The notes below the pieces were generated by a model that saw only the letters and a program-made list of their open reading frames with translations, was not told where the DNA came from and made no database searches. Position numbers and translations under genes: made by a program. Below are positions 14,800 to 23,946 of a DNA stretch of 36,106 nt, one piece after another. The stretch comes from a virus, in IMG/VR virus record IMGVR_UViG_3300032287_004047, positions 1 to 36,106 of that record. The stretch is one strand, 5' to 3'. How positions within the stretch are numbered: the first letter of the stretch is position 1; the number at the start of each line of letters is the position of its first letter.

Positions 14800-14807
14800 C
14801 ATAAATA
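14800..14807 (+). promoter_or_regulatory. Late promoter box of the sheath gene (CATAAATA)
   Basis: CATAAATA lies 6 nt before ATG 14814, in the 53-bp gap after the tube-fold gene. Confidence 0.65.
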
Positions 14808-14813
14808 GTTTAT

Positions 14814-17225
14814 ATGGCTCGTACAATTCAATCACCAGGCGTCGAAATCAAAGAAATCGACTTGACACTCAGACCAGTAACCATTGAAGGAACCTCAGTT
14901 TTTATAGCTGGTTTTGCTGCTCAAGGTCCAATCGATGAAGTATTGGAACCAACAAGTATTTCAGAATTCGAACAAATTTACGGAACCCCAACAAATTCCG
15001 CCGAAAGATACTTCTACCACACTGTAAGAAACGTGGTCAATTCCTCGCCGGGCCGCATATTGGTAACTCGTCTTCCCTACGGAAACAATAAAGGCGATGG
15101 TTTTGCTTCTTGGAGATACAGCGCACTTGCTTATCCTGTTAAGGCTTTATCCGCTAACATGGCTAACCCCACATTCCCAACCCTAGCCACAACCCTTTCA
15201 GACGCTCAAACATATTTCATTGGAAAACCGACCCACATCGAACTCAGTTCCGAGCAATATCAATGCTTGATGGAAGGAAATATCGACTGGAACGACGATC
15301 CAACCTCGATTTCTTTCGATTATAATAGCTTGGGAGATGCTGCACTTATTGTTCTCAACAAGTCACAAACCACAGTAAACAACAAATTCGAAGGCTATTA
15401 TGTAGGTTTTGCTGATAACACTAACTTAAACCCAGCGACTCCCTTTAATTCCGTCCTATCAGTTGAGGGTGTCCAATCAGCTAGTGATGCGATTTACAAT
15501 TACATCACGGTCCCATCCACAAGACTCAACTTTTCTCTTTCTGCTACAAAATTTGGAAGCGGAAATTCTATATCTGAAGTCATGGAGAACCTCTCCCAAT
15601 TTGACATTTCAGAAACCGCATTCCAAGACAGTATTTCTTTGGCAGTATTTAAACTTCGCCAAAGTATCTTCACACCAGATACAATTTCTCTTGATTATGT
15701 TTTAAACGAGACATATACAGGATCGCTCGATTACCACAGACAAGTTGGAGACAAAAATGGTGGACCAGCCAGAACTTTCAATCTTTCCAGACTCGCCGAA
15801 GACTCAAACAATATCGATGTTCTCACCAACCCATATGTTAGCAGCAGATTCGGAAACACTTGGCTAGATGATAATGGAATCCCAACCAAGAAAGTTAGAT
15901 TCCTAACAAGAGGATTGGAGACAATGTATTCTACAAACGGATATGTTGATACTCTTTCATCTTATGTCGCAAGAGTTGGTGCTCCATCATCTGTAGTTTC
16001 TAGTATTGCTGATGACTATGGATATGCAGATGCTCTCTTCCCGCTTGGAGTTTACAGTACCACAGTTACAGTAAACAAGACAATCGGTGCTCTTCCACAA
16101 AAATTGGATCGTGCTCTTGAACTCGTTGAAAGTGACGAACTCTATCCAATCGACATTGCATTGGAAGCTGGTCTTGGGACAATCTATGTAAATGCTATCG
16201 AGCAATCCGGATTCAGCACAGAGAGCGATTATCAATCTGCTGGTGAATACGTTGACAGCACTCCATTGAATGCACTTTCAGGATTCTACACAACAAATCT
16301 TGAAAATCTCACAGAAGAAGGTCTCAGAATCCGTGGAAATTATACATCAATTTCCAACATATTCATCAATTATGCTGAGAAAATTAGAAAAGACTTCTTG
16401 GTAGTTCTCGATCCCCTCAGAAACATTTTCGTTCAAGGTGCAAATAGCAAAATAATCAATGCTAAAAAACTCTGGTCCCCAAATGCAGGAAACGATCCAA
16501 ATCCAACTGCGGCAGGATATGTAACAGCAAACTTCTCCCAACACGTTTATTGGCCCCTTAGACACTTGTTCGCAACGACAAATTGCTCCTATGCCACAAC
16601 ATATGCGACATGGGCACAAGTTTTGGACCCACAGAGCAATCGCCAAATTTGGGTACCATTCTCAGGATTTGCTGGAGGGCTAATGGCAAATACCGATGCC
16701 AACTTCCAGCCTTGGTTCGCACCAGCTGGTTTCACTAGAGGCGTTCTTGTTGGTGTTAATGATTTGGCAATTTATCCAAAACAAAAACAACGTGATCAAC
16801 TCTACAAGATTTCGATGAATCCAGTTGCATTCTTCCCGAATGAAGGATTCGTTGTTTTCGGTCAAAAGACGATGCTCAAGAAACCATCAGCATTTGACAG
16901 AATCAACGTTCGCAGACTTTTCCTAAACCTAGAAAAGGCCACAAAGCAAACAGCGAAGTTCTTTGTATTCGATCCGAATACTCTCTTTACAAGAACCCAA
17001 GTTGTCAATGTATTGAGTCCTATCTTCGAAAACGCAAAAAACACAGAAGGCGTTTACGATTACAGAATTGTATGCTCGGAGTTAAACAATACTCCAGAGG
17101 TTATCGACAACAACGAGTTGAAGATCGACATCTACATTCAACCTGTAAGAGCGGCAGAGTTCATTCTTGTGAACTTCTATGCAACTAGAACTGGAACCAA
17201 CTTCGATGAATTGATCGGAGGATAA
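14814..17225 (+). CDS. 18: Contractile tail sheath protein, gp18-like
   Basis: 803 residues, about 140 longer than T4 gp18. The N-terminus (SPGVEIKEIDLT, then GTSVFIAGFAAQGPIDEVLEPTSI and EQIYG) is the classic start of contractile sheath proteins. The C-terminal third contains the conserved assembly domain: GFAGGLMANTDANFQPWFAPAG, GFVVFGQKTM, NVRRLFLNLEKATKQTAKFFVF and, at the end, IYIQPVRAAEFILVNFYATRTGT. Sheath subunits wrap the tube in a strained helix whose contraction drives the tube into the cell. The extra length lies in the middle (about 130-480), where T4-like sheaths carry variable surface domains. Codon use is moderately G/C-enriched, consistent with high expression. The tube gene follows 17 bp downstream. 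Confidence 0.96.
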   Translation: MARTIQSPGVEIKEIDLTLRPVTIEGTSVFIAGFAAQGPIDEVLEPTSISEFEQIYGTPTNSAERYFYHTVRNVVNSSPGRILVTRLPYGNNKGDGFASWRYSALAYPVKALSANMANPTFPTLATTLSDAQTYFIGKPTHIELSSEQYQCLMEGNIDWNDDPTSISFDYNSLGDAALIVLNKSQTTVNNKFEGYYVGFADNTNLNPATPFNSVLSVEGVQSASDAIYNYITVPSTRLNFSLSATKFGSGNSISEVMENLSQFDISETAFQDSISLAVFKLRQSIFTPDTISLDYVLNETYTGSLDYHRQVGDKNGGPARTFNLSRLAEDSNNIDVLTNPYVSSRFGNTWLDDNGIPTKKVRFLTRGLETMYSTNGYVDTLSSYVARVGAPSSVVSSIADDYGYADALFPLGVYSTTVTVNKTIGALPQKLDRALELVESDELYPIDIALEAGLGTIYVNAIEQSGFSTESDYQSAGEYVDSTPLNALSGFYTTNLENLTEEGLRIRGNYTSISNIFINYAEKIRKDFLVVLDPLRNIFVQGANSKIINAKKLWSPNAGNDPNPTAAGYVTANFSQHVYWPLRHLFATTNCSYATTYATWAQVLDPQSNRQIWVPFSGFAGGLMANTDANFQPWFAPAGFTRGVLVGVNDLAIYPKQKQRDQLYKISMNPVAFFPNEGFVVFGQKTMLKKPSAFDRINVRRLFLNLEKATKQTAKFFVFDPNTLFTRTQVVNVLSPIFENAKNTEGVYDYRIVCSELNNTPEVIDNNELKIDIYIQPVRAAEFILVNFYATRTGTNFDELIGG

Positions 17226-17231
17226 TAAATA
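17224..17231 (+). promoter_or_regulatory. Late promoter box of the tube gene (AATAAATA)
   Basis: AATAAATA overlaps the sheath stop region and lies 11 nt before ATG 17243, a longer spacing than most. Confidence 0.45.
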
Positions 17232-17242
17232 ATTAAAATATT

Positions 17243-17794
17243 ATGGCAGCAACAAAACAAACTATCCAAGACTTCTACAGAGTAGCGGCAGAACGTGATT
17301 TCGCACGTGATGTGCAATTCAGAGTATTAAGTATTTCACCACAAGGAACCACAATCAAATTCGATGAAAATGATTTGGTTTATGCTACCACAGCCACTCT
17401 TCCATCTAGGGCAATCAGCAACGTTAATGCGAAATATATGGGATTGACGTTCAATTTACCAGGCGTGGCGACTTATCCGAATTCCAATGCATATAAATTG
17501 ACTTTTTATTGCAGTGCAAATTCCGATTTACGTCAAAAGTTCATGGACTGGACTAGAGACACCTTTGATGATGCCGATAGTACTGGAAATTATTTAACAC
17601 CTACTCAAAACTCAACAATCGACCTCATTCAATTAGATAATAATTTTGAAAGAATCAATCAATATCAATTAGTCGGCGTAAGCATTCAGAGTGTTGGTGA
17701 CATATCATATACAATGTCCGAAGGAACTGGTGCTGTAAGAACATTTGATGTGACTTTCGCTTATCATTACTGGAGAGACGTAAGAAAGAACTAA
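17243..17794 (+). CDS. 19: Tail tube protein, gp19-like
   Basis: 183 residues (T4 gp19 is 163). Alignable features: DFARDVQFRVLSI near the N-terminus (T4 DFARPNLFQVEI), the TTATLPSRAISNVNAKYMG segment (T4 KATALPAG...), SDLRQKFMDWTRD (T4 DARQKFVDWQS) and the terminal RTFDVTFAYHYWRDV (T4 QTFEVTLALDYWE). Hexameric rings of this protein stack to form the inner tail tube through which DNA passes. It lies right after the sheath gene, as in T4. It has its own late box and another late box just after it, so each tail gene may be expressed at its own level. Confidence 0.93.
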   Translation: MAATKQTIQDFYRVAAERDFARDVQFRVLSISPQGTTIKFDENDLVYATTATLPSRAISNVNAKYMGLTFNLPGVATYPNSNAYKLTFYCSANSDLRQKFMDWTRDTFDDADSTGNYLTPTQNSTIDLIQLDNNFERINQYQLVGVSIQSVGDISYTMSEGTGAVRTFDVTFAYHYWRDVRKN

Positions 17795-17806
17795 AATTCC
17801 CTCCAC

Positions 17807-17814
17807 CATAAATA
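17807..17814 (+). promoter_or_regulatory. Late promoter box (CATAAATA)
   Basis: CATAAATA lies 6 nt before ATG 17821. Confidence 0.65.
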
Positions 17815-17820
17815 ATTAAA

Positions 17821-18744
17821 ATGGCTGGATTGAACGATGCATTCAATAGTGCATTAAATGCATTTAAAAATGTTGGAACGGGTTTAAATCCGTTAACACA
17901 ACCAAATTTTGGAGAACTTCTTGGATTTAATATTCAAGGCACTCCTCTTATATCCACAAGAGATTATTTCCTTCTTCAGCTAGAGTCTTGGTTGACTGCA
18001 ATTCCTCTTCAATCTCAATGGATTGTGTTAATTCAACCATTTCCTGTATGTGTTAATACCAGCATTATTCAAGGACTGGAAAGAACTGGTGGCGATTATA
18101 AAAACTATAATATAGATTCAGCTAAAAACAAATTAACAGCATATCCTTTCCAAAAAGTTAATGGTTGTTTATTTGCTCAAGGAGTTAGCTTACCCCCTGA
18201 AGAATACGGTGTCACACAGGCTCCAATACCGAATACCAGAGGTTTTTTACCAGGCATTTTGGCAGGGGATCGTAAATCACCAAATACATTAAGCATAGAT
18301 TTCCTAGAAACAAATACATCATTTACAGACTTCGTAATAAGACCTTGGGTCATTGCAGCGGAACACTTTGGATTTGTTGCTAGGGAAGGTGATTCTGATA
18401 GGAAAAGAGATTACAGAAATGTTAAATCCACCGTATATATTCTGGAATACACTAGAACATTCCAACACGTATCAATGATTCCAAGAAAAACTTGGGTATT
18501 TTTTAATTGTGCTCCCGTATCCGTTAGCAGCAGAAATCTCACATATGATGAGCCGAATAGTGCTCCAACAATGAAAACAACTTGGACATATACTGATTAT
18601 ACTATTTCAAATTCCCTATATCTTCCTCTCCCAAACATTATAAATAGAATAGCTGGAGCTTTTAGTGGAAGCCTTCCAAGAATAAGCCCTTTTCAAAAGG
18701 GAAACGGTAAAGGCTTACCTCAAAATCTCACAGGTTTTTTCTAA
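17821..18744 (+). CDS. Tail tube initiator-like protein, gp54-like
   Basis: 307 residues (T4 gp54 is 320). After a helical start the protein has strands typical of the tube fold: SQWIVLIQPFPV, a PFQKVNGCLFAQGVSLPPEEYGV turn, then NTLSIDFLETNTSFTDFVIRPWVIAAEHFGF, the fold's main strand-helix, and a TWVFFNCAPVSVSSRNLTYDEPN ... WTYTDYTI close. T4 gp48 and gp54 have gp19-like domains that cap the hub and start tube growth. The position in the tube/hub cluster fits, but direct similarity to T4 gp54 is weak, so it could also be gp48-type. The Gly/Pro-rich C-terminus appears flexible. Confidence 0.55.
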   Translation: MAGLNDAFNSALNAFKNVGTGLNPLTQPNFGELLGFNIQGTPLISTRDYFLLQLESWLTAIPLQSQWIVLIQPFPVCVNTSIIQGLERTGGDYKNYNIDSAKNKLTAYPFQKVNGCLFAQGVSLPPEEYGVTQAPIPNTRGFLPGILAGDRKSPNTLSIDFLETNTSFTDFVIRPWVIAAEHFGFVAREGDSDRKRDYRNVKSTVYILEYTRTFQHVSMIPRKTWVFFNCAPVSVSSRNLTYDEPNSAPTMKTTWTYTDYTISNSLYLPLPNIINRIAGAFSGSLPRISPFQKGNGKGLPQNLTGFF

Positions 18745-18747
18745 AAA

Positions 18748-19407
18748 ATGGATTTCTATACAAAATGTTATATTCCTAGTCTTGGAGAAGAGATTGGAGT
18801 TAACAAACTTCAATTTGGGGATTACATTCAACTTAACTCCTATATTCAATCTGAAGACATAGAAAACGCGCATATGTTATTTGAAAAAATATGCGAAAAG
18901 TCTTTAAAGAATATTGAAAATTATACAAATTTTGACAAATTTGTTTTACTTATTCATTTACATTTAAATTATTTAGGAAATATTTTAAAGTTATCAGCTA
19001 AAGACGAAGAATCCAATAAAATAACATACGAAGTATTTTTGAAAAATATAATCAAAGATTCTAAAAAGTATAAAATAAATGGATTTAGATTGCCAAAAAA
19101 ACTATATTATTCTGATGTTTCTGAGATTCTAGAAGAAACCGGAGAAAGCGAAGATGACATTAAAAAACACATCGAATACAACAAAATTTTAATGTTTGAG
19201 TGTCCAGATAACATCAAGGGTATTCCTAAAGTGTATTTTAACTGTTTCGATAATACATTGTTTCATTTTATAAAATTCATATACTCGACAGATATGAAAA
19301 ATCTTTATAAAAAAATAAAAACTTTAAAAAAAGAATATAATTTCTTGTTGTCTGAAATATACGAAATGAGTCCAAAAGAGATGGATTTGTTTTTGCAATC
19401 TAAATAA
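18748..19407 (+). CDS. Baseplate hub assembly protein/chaperone, gp26-like
   Basis: 219 residues, Lys/Asn-rich, 3 bp after the preceding stop and with no promoter of its own, so co-transcribed. The N-terminus (FYTKCYIPSLGEEIGVNKLQFGDYIQLNSYI) matches the pattern of T4 baseplate-hub proteins of the gp26 family ('...lPS.g..v.v..l...e.k.ll'). The C-terminus (FIKFIYSTDMKNLYKKIKTLKKEYNFLLSEIYEMSPKEMDLFL) ends like tail-assembly chaperones, with a helix before a 'l.p.E...yl' motif. T4 gp26 helps assemble the hub and may not stay in the virion. The assignment rests on pattern and location, not on a catalytic motif. Confidence 0.55.
   Translation: MDFYTKCYIPSLGEEIGVNKLQFGDYIQLNSYIQSEDIENAHMLFEKICEKSLKNIENYTNFDKFVLLIHLHLNYLGNILKLSAKDEESNKITYEVFLKNIIKDSKKYKINGFRLPKKLYYSDVSEILEETGESEDDIKKHIEYNKILMFECPDNIKGIPKVYFNCFDNTLFHFIKFIYSTDMKNLYKKIKTLKKEYNFLLSEIYEMSPKEMDLFLQSK
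19399..19406 (+). promoter_or_regulatory. Late promoter box (TCTAAATA)
   Basis: Overlaps the preceding stop codon, 10 nt before ATG 19417. Confidence 0.5.
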
Positions 19408-19416
19408 TTACTGCAA

Positions 19417-20601
19417 ATGAATCCTGAAGAATTTTTTAAAATCAAAGATAGTAATCCCGAAAAATTACCTGAAAGGAATATTCAGGAAAATAAATCTTCG
19501 GATCAAAAATCAGAAGATGTTGATATAAAATCAGAACAAAAAGAAACCACAATAGACGATGTGATGTCTTTTTTAAAGGATAATAAAATCCAAGCCGATC
19601 AGAAAACTATACAAAATTATTATAATCAAATTGTAGAAAATAAAAAAATAATAAATGAGTATAATCAAACTATAAATGAGTTACAAAAATCGAAACCGGA
19701 TTATGCTTCAAATGAAAAGTCAAAGTCACCTATTCCAGAATCCACTAAAGATAAGTTAGCTGAAATAAACACTTTAAAAAGAGAAAAGGAAGATGAAATA
19801 AAGTCAACGATAAACAACATTTTTAACGAAAATAAATCTGAAGATAATAAAAACGTTAGTTTTGAGACAAAGAATAATTTTTTGAATTTGGTAATGAAAG
19901 ACTCCCCAAAAGAGGAGAATATCACAAAGGTTCCAGAAAAGGTAGAAGAGAAAAAGGAAGACAATATCACAAAGGTTCCAGAAAAGGTAGAAGAGAAAAA
20001 GGAAGACAATATCACAAAGGTTCCAGAAAAGGTAGAAGAGAAAAAGGAAGAGAATATTACAAAGGTTCCAGAAAATGAGAAAGAGATATCCTCTTTTCTC
20101 GGAGAAGAAAATCAAACAGAAATAAAGAAAACAGAGAAAGAACTCCCTGTTTCTTCAGAAAACTCCATATCTTTAGAAAAAAATACAGAAGAACCTAATG
20201 TTGAGAAAACTGAAGAAAAACCTCAACCTTTTTCTGATTTAAAAAAAGAAGAAAATTCAGAGAATACTCAAAAAGAATCTGATGATTTACAAAGCTCTTC
20301 TAGTAAAGAAGATGGATTTGCAAAGTTATCTGAAAGTATGCAAAAGGGGTTTGAGAGCGTTTTAAATGCTATAAAAGGCATGCCTTCTGGTCAAAAAGAG
20401 CCAACAAAAACAGAACAAAAAGAAGAACCCCCCAGTCCTCAAAGGCAACAAACTAAACCCCAAGAAAATGCATCAAAAACTCCTCAAAAAAATTATATAG
20501 ATGAATACAGAGACACTTTAAGATCAAATGCCCCATTAAAAGGTTACGCAGGAATTAAGGGAATAGAGCTAAAAGCCAATAACATAGGTTCGTATCTCTA
20601 A
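19417..20601 (+). CDS. Charged, repeat-containing coiled-coil/disordered protein
   Basis: 394 residues, very rich in Glu, Lys, Ser and Asn. An N-terminal helical part (about 40-115) contains NQIVENKKIINEYNQTINELQKSK, a probable coiled coil. Residues about 168-220 are 3.5 copies of a 15-residue unit, NITKVPEKVEEKKED. A long Glu/Ser/Lys-rich disordered part follows, then a helix (FAKLSESMQKGFESVLNAIKGM). The last 30 residues look ordered (NYIDEYRDTLRSNAPLKGYAGIKGIEL). It lies between hub-assembly and tube-cap-like genes, where T4 carries its tape measure gp29, but it is shorter and has no hydrophobic transmembrane region. A tape-measure or hub-linker role is possible but unproven. Confidence 0.55.
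   Translation: MNPEEFFKIKDSNPEKLPERNIQENKSSDQKSEDVDIKSEQKETTIDDVMSFLKDNKIQADQKTIQNYYNQIVENKKIINEYNQTINELQKSKPDYASNEKSKSPIPESTKDKLAEINTLKREKEDEIKSTINNIFNENKSEDNKNVSFETKNNFLNLVMKDSPKEENITKVPEKVEEKKEDNITKVPEKVEEKKEDNITKVPEKVEEKKEENITKVPENEKEISSFLGEENQTEIKKTEKELPVSSENSISLEKNTEEPNVEKTEEKPQPFSDLKKEENSENTQKESDDLQSSSSKEDGFAKLSESMQKGFESVLNAIKGMPSGQKEPTKTEQKEEPPSPQRQQTKPQENASKTPQKNYIDEYRDTLRSNAPLKGYAGIKGIELKANNIGSYL
19918..20075 (+). repeat. 45-bp in-frame tandem repeat, about 3.5 copies
   Basis: Units begin at 19918, 19963 and 20008, with a partial fourth at 20053. Each starts aatatcacaaaggttccag. The first three are almost identical at the DNA level and encode NITKVPEKVEEKKED. Confidence 0.93.
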
Positions 20602-20604
20602 ATA
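20597..20604 (+). promoter_or_regulatory. Late promoter box (TCTAAATA) before a GTG start
   Basis: Overlaps the previous stop and lies 7 nt before GTG 20612. The spacing supports GTG as the true start. Confidence 0.55.
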
Positions 20605-20611
20605 TTTTTAC

Positions 20612-21907
20612 GTGAAAAATCTTTTTCAATTTGAAAATTTATCCACAGGAGACACGCCAACTGGCTCTCCAAGACTGGTTCCTTCTAATGGAGGAATATT
20701 GCGAAATCTATCTAAAAATTTCTTAAAAAACGACTCTATAAACAATTCGACAAATGGAATGATAGATGTTGTTAATGGTTTTTATTGGACAACATCCCAA
20801 CAAAGCAGCAGACAAGATGTTCCTTATGGAATGATAAAAGAAAAAAGACTAAAAAGCAATGCTCTTATCGCACAACTAGCATATTATTCAGCTATAGCCA
20901 GCGAAAAAGGAGGCACATTGTTAGGTAGAGCAGCTAATCTTATTTCAAATTCAGGAGCAGCATCTGGACCACTGGGAGGCTCTTTGGTCAATTCCGCTGG
21001 AAGATTGTTTAGCGGAGCGGGTCAAAAACTAGTAGGAGCAGTATCAAGTTTCGGAAAAGGATTTTTAGGCACAGGAATTCTTCAAACATTAACCGGAAAA
21101 AGCGCAGAGGGTATTATTGGCAGCTTCACTGGAGAATTGGCATCATCCGATGTACTGTCACCATATGAGGGCTTATATATTACAGAAGACACAAAATTTG
21201 TATATAAATTTCCATATTTTGATAATCAACTTCTAGCATTACAAAATGCATTTAGTAGTGATAATTCGACAACCGGAGGTTCCCTTGGAAAATTAGGTGC
21301 CGATGCATTAGGAGTAGCTGAAAATATCATATCATCCATTGGCATCATGGAACCGGGCGTGTATATAGAAAAACCAAAAATGTTTAATTTTGCATCTGGT
21401 GGTGATAGCGTTACATTCAGTTTTCCACTTATAAACACAGGATGGTCAACATTCGAAGATGTTCAAAAAAATTGGCAATTGATATATCTTTTAACATATC
21501 AAAATAGACCAAATAGAAGGACAAGAGATTTGATAGACCCCCCTTGCTTATATGAAGTCATGTTGCCTGGTGTGAAATACATGCCTTATGCATATATAAG
21601 CAGAATGAGTGTCAATTTCTTAGGATCTAGAAGAAGTTATTATATTAAAATTCCAAGCGTTGGTGGTGGAACAAGCAGAATACAAACAATTATCCCAGAT
21701 GCATATGACATAAGTATAACTTTTACGAGTCTTATTGCTGAGAGTCAGAATTTCTTGTATCATATGTTATATGAGAATCAAAATAAAGTCAACGTGAACG
21801 ATGGACCAGTTGGAATTGTTGAAACATTCTTAAACGGTTTGACAAGAGGAATGTCTAACAACAGCATGTCTGATGTCGCAAGAAGAACAAACAAGGAGAC
21901 GCAATGA
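20612..21907 (+). CDS. Baseplate tail-tube cap-like protein, gp48-like
   Basis: 431 residues from GTG. The N-terminal 100 residues are polar. A Gly/Ala/Ser-rich, mildly hydrophobic stretch follows (about 100-180: GGTLLGRAANLI, GAGQKLVGAVSSFGKG). The C-terminal half has tube-fold features: KFVYKFPYFDN, DSVTFSFPLINTG, WQLIYLLTYQNRP, YEVMLPGVKYMPYAYISRMSVNFLGS and a closing IPDAYDISITFTSLIAES. T4 gp48 has the same layout, with a low-complexity N-terminal half and a C-terminal gp19-like domain, and sits on top of the hub beneath gp54 and the tube. The stop overlaps the next start. Family assignment is moderate. Confidence 0.5.
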   Translation: MKNLFQFENLSTGDTPTGSPRLVPSNGGILRNLSKNFLKNDSINNSTNGMIDVVNGFYWTTSQQSSRQDVPYGMIKEKRLKSNALIAQLAYYSAIASEKGGTLLGRAANLISNSGAASGPLGGSLVNSAGRLFSGAGQKLVGAVSSFGKGFLGTGILQTLTGKSAEGIIGSFTGELASSDVLSPYEGLYITEDTKFVYKFPYFDNQLLALQNAFSSDNSTTGGSLGKLGADALGVAENIISSIGIMEPGVYIEKPKMFNFASGGDSVTFSFPLINTGWSTFEDVQKNWQLIYLLTYQNRPNRRTRDLIDPPCLYEVMLPGVKYMPYAYISRMSVNFLGSRRSYYIKIPSVGGGTSRIQTIIPDAYDISITFTSLIAESQNFLYHMLYENQNKVNVNDGPVGIVETFLNGLTRGMSNNSMSDVARRTNKETQ

Positions 21908-22296
21908 TAATGTCATATACAGATGGATTATCGGCTCTTGGTGATTTTCAAAAAGACGTATTGAGCCTTCAAAGACCAAGCGAATTTCAATATGAAAACT
22001 TCTTCAGAATGTATCTTACAGAAGATTCTCAATATTTTTACAATCTTCTTTCATTTTCCGTATATGTATTGGACGAATTAGACCCATCCACATATTACGA
22101 GATAACTATAGATAGAAAACTACCTTGGACGGCAATAAGTTATAATGAATATAGAAACATAGACTTGTGGTGGCTTATAATGGTAGTAAATAAAATATAC
22201 AATCCTTTAAGTTTTCCAGATCAAGGATCAAAGATAAAAATAATATATCCTCAATATGTAAAAAAGATTTTAACAAAGTTGAAAAATGAAAACTAA
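21904..22296 (+). CDS. 53: Baseplate wedge protein with LysM-like domain, gp53-like
   Basis: 130 residues. ATG 21904 overlaps the previous stop; an alternative in-frame ATG at 21910 lies 13 nt after GGAG, a plausible ribosome site. After a helical start the protein has SQYFYNLLSFSVYVLDELDPSTYYEITI, then the LysM-like gp53 signature: LPWTAISYNEYRNIDLWWLIMVVNKIYNP followed by GSKIKIIYPQYVKKIL. T4 gp53 (196 residues) joins the baseplate wedges into a ring around the hub. Many phages carry a short gp53 form of about this size. The gene overlaps the next by 11 bp, suggesting coupled translation. Confidence 0.75.
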   Translation: MIMSYTDGLSALGDFQKDVLSLQRPSEFQYENFFRMYLTEDSQYFYNLLSFSVYVLDELDPSTYYEITIDRKLPWTAISYNEYRNIDLWWLIMVVNKIYNPLSFPDQGSKIKIIYPQYVKKILTKLKNEN

Positions 22297-23944
22297 AAGC
22301 AATATTTCAAATTTCATGGGTTCCGAGGATGGCCAAACAACCGGACGTGTTATAAAAATAGGAGATAATAATTACTCTTTCGATGTATTTCTTTTTAATG
22401 GTGAAACTAGAACCGGAATAACATTCGCAGCTATAGAGGAATTAAGTATTGTTGACGATTTGAGATATTTTTTCTCATATGGTTATATTGTGTTCAACGA
22501 CAGCAACGATGTTTTAGAGAGCTTCAATGGAATTGATGGAGGCGGCAGTGTGACTCCTTATACATTCAGAGGAGACGGTAGAGACTATCTTGAGATAGAA
22601 ATCATGCCTCAATTAAAACCAGATGACGATCTTGTCAGTTCCGTCTCCGAAAAAGACAAAGAAGAATTTTGTTTAAAACATACATTTTCTATATATAAAA
22701 TACAAGAAGAGTTAACAGAACAAAAAAATGTTAAGTACAAAAGATTATATTTTTGGGATGTTGATTATCAATTTTTAAATGAAATTGATTCTAGATTCAG
22801 CACCTCCGAAGTTCCATTAAAAATGGAAAAAGGAAAAACATCATCAGTAGAAAGTAACACACTTTCAAATGCATCCACGAATAACAAAAAAGTAAAAAAT
22901 ACGGATGATTTCAAAAGATATACTGGAGAATCTATAAAATTTCTTTTAGATAAATGTTTGAATAAAATAACAACAATAGGATTTAAAGCATCAAAAGAAT
23001 GGGATATTGGTGGGACGACATTGGAATACCACACTCAATCTGGAAATAAAGCGATAGATGACATTCAATATTTGCTTCAGTATCACGTGAGCGACAAGGC
23101 ATATAATCACGTTCCTTGTTTATTAAAAAAAATAAGATATACCGAAGAATATAGTTTAATACCGATAACAGTTTACTTACAAAACAGTGTAATGAAAAGT
23201 ACCGGAGGTGGCTTAGGTGCAATAGCATCAGGATTTTCTGGATTACTTGGAACATCTAGAAGCCTTACAGAAGATATGTTTCTTGGAAAAATGGATACAG
23301 GTGGAAGCGGCATGGGCGCTAGAATGAATTTTTCTTCTAAGAGTTCTCAAAATGCATTCAATGCTATAAATTATAACATTATAGAGAATTATGCTTTTTC
23401 TAAAGCAGACGCCGATATTGTACAGAAAGACATATCAACGCACTTTGTACACTCCTATGATCCGAATGGTTTTTTCACATGTTCTATAAAATCCAATAAT
23501 TTCAAAAACTCCACAACATCTGTTTTCAACGATAATGTTAAAAATCAATCAGAATCGCCTGAGACACAAACGCACAACATATTACCAGCAAATCAACTGA
23601 GAGAAGATAATAATAATGTTCAACATGTGTATACATCTGGTCTTGGAACAGGTCAAGATTTTCAAAAATTAAATTTTGGAAGAAATAAAGCATTGATGGC
23701 ATCAATATTTAAAAATTCAGCTATTTATTTTAAAGTAAAAGGATTAACTAGAAGAAAATCTGGAACATTTTTCAATGTTAACAGAACAGACAATCAACTC
23801 GCAAACGAACACGATAAAAATCTTTTAGGTAAATATTTTACAACAATGGTTATACATGAATTTAAAAAAGGATCATATTTTAATCACATATATGGTACAA
23901 AATCATCCTCTTCCGAAAAACAAACTTTTGCAAAAATGATTTAA
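22286..23944 (+). CDS. 27: Baseplate hub protein, gp27-like
   Basis: 552 residues (T4 gp27 is 391). The N-terminus contains a hub-type strand-rich domain: ITFAAIEELSIVDDLRYFFSYGYIVFND, then a long beta-rich region DYLEIEIMPQL ... LKHTFSIYKIQEE with KYKRLYFWDVDYQFLNE. The middle has a helical part (SIKFLLDKCLNKI) and a Gly/Ser-rich insertion (about 300-350). The C-terminus has the second hub domain: ALMASIFKNSAIYFKVKGLTRRKSGTFFNVNR followed by LLGKYFTTMVIHEFKKGSYFNHIYGTK, a pattern seen in gp27/gpD-type hub proteins. The hub is a trimer that adapts the sixfold tube to the threefold spike. Assignment is by domain pattern, helped by the adjacent gp53-like gene. Confidence 0.65.
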   Translation: MKTKSNISNFMGSEDGQTTGRVIKIGDNNYSFDVFLFNGETRTGITFAAIEELSIVDDLRYFFSYGYIVFNDSNDVLESFNGIDGGGSVTPYTFRGDGRDYLEIEIMPQLKPDDDLVSSVSEKDKEEFCLKHTFSIYKIQEELTEQKNVKYKRLYFWDVDYQFLNEIDSRFSTSEVPLKMEKGKTSSVESNTLSNASTNNKKVKNTDDFKRYTGESIKFLLDKCLNKITTIGFKASKEWDIGGTTLEYHTQSGNKAIDDIQYLLQYHVSDKAYNHVPCLLKKIRYTEEYSLIPITVYLQNSVMKSTGGGLGAIASGFSGLLGTSRSLTEDMFLGKMDTGGSGMGARMNFSSKSSQNAFNAINYNIIENYAFSKADADIVQKDISTHFVHSYDPNGFFTCSIKSNNFKNSTTSVFNDNVKNQSESPETQTHNILPANQLREDNNNVQHVYTSGLGTGQDFQKLNFGRNKALMASIFKNSAIYFKVKGLTRRKSGTFFNVNRTDNQLANEHDKNLLGKYFTTMVIHEFKKGSYFNHIYGTKSSSSEKQTFAKMI

Positions 23945-23946
23945 TT

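Noticed and set aside
19701-20115. Reverse-strand frames with FFSSTF and LFYLFWNL repeats resembling membrane repeats
   Set aside because: They are mirror images of the 45-bp forward coding repeat.
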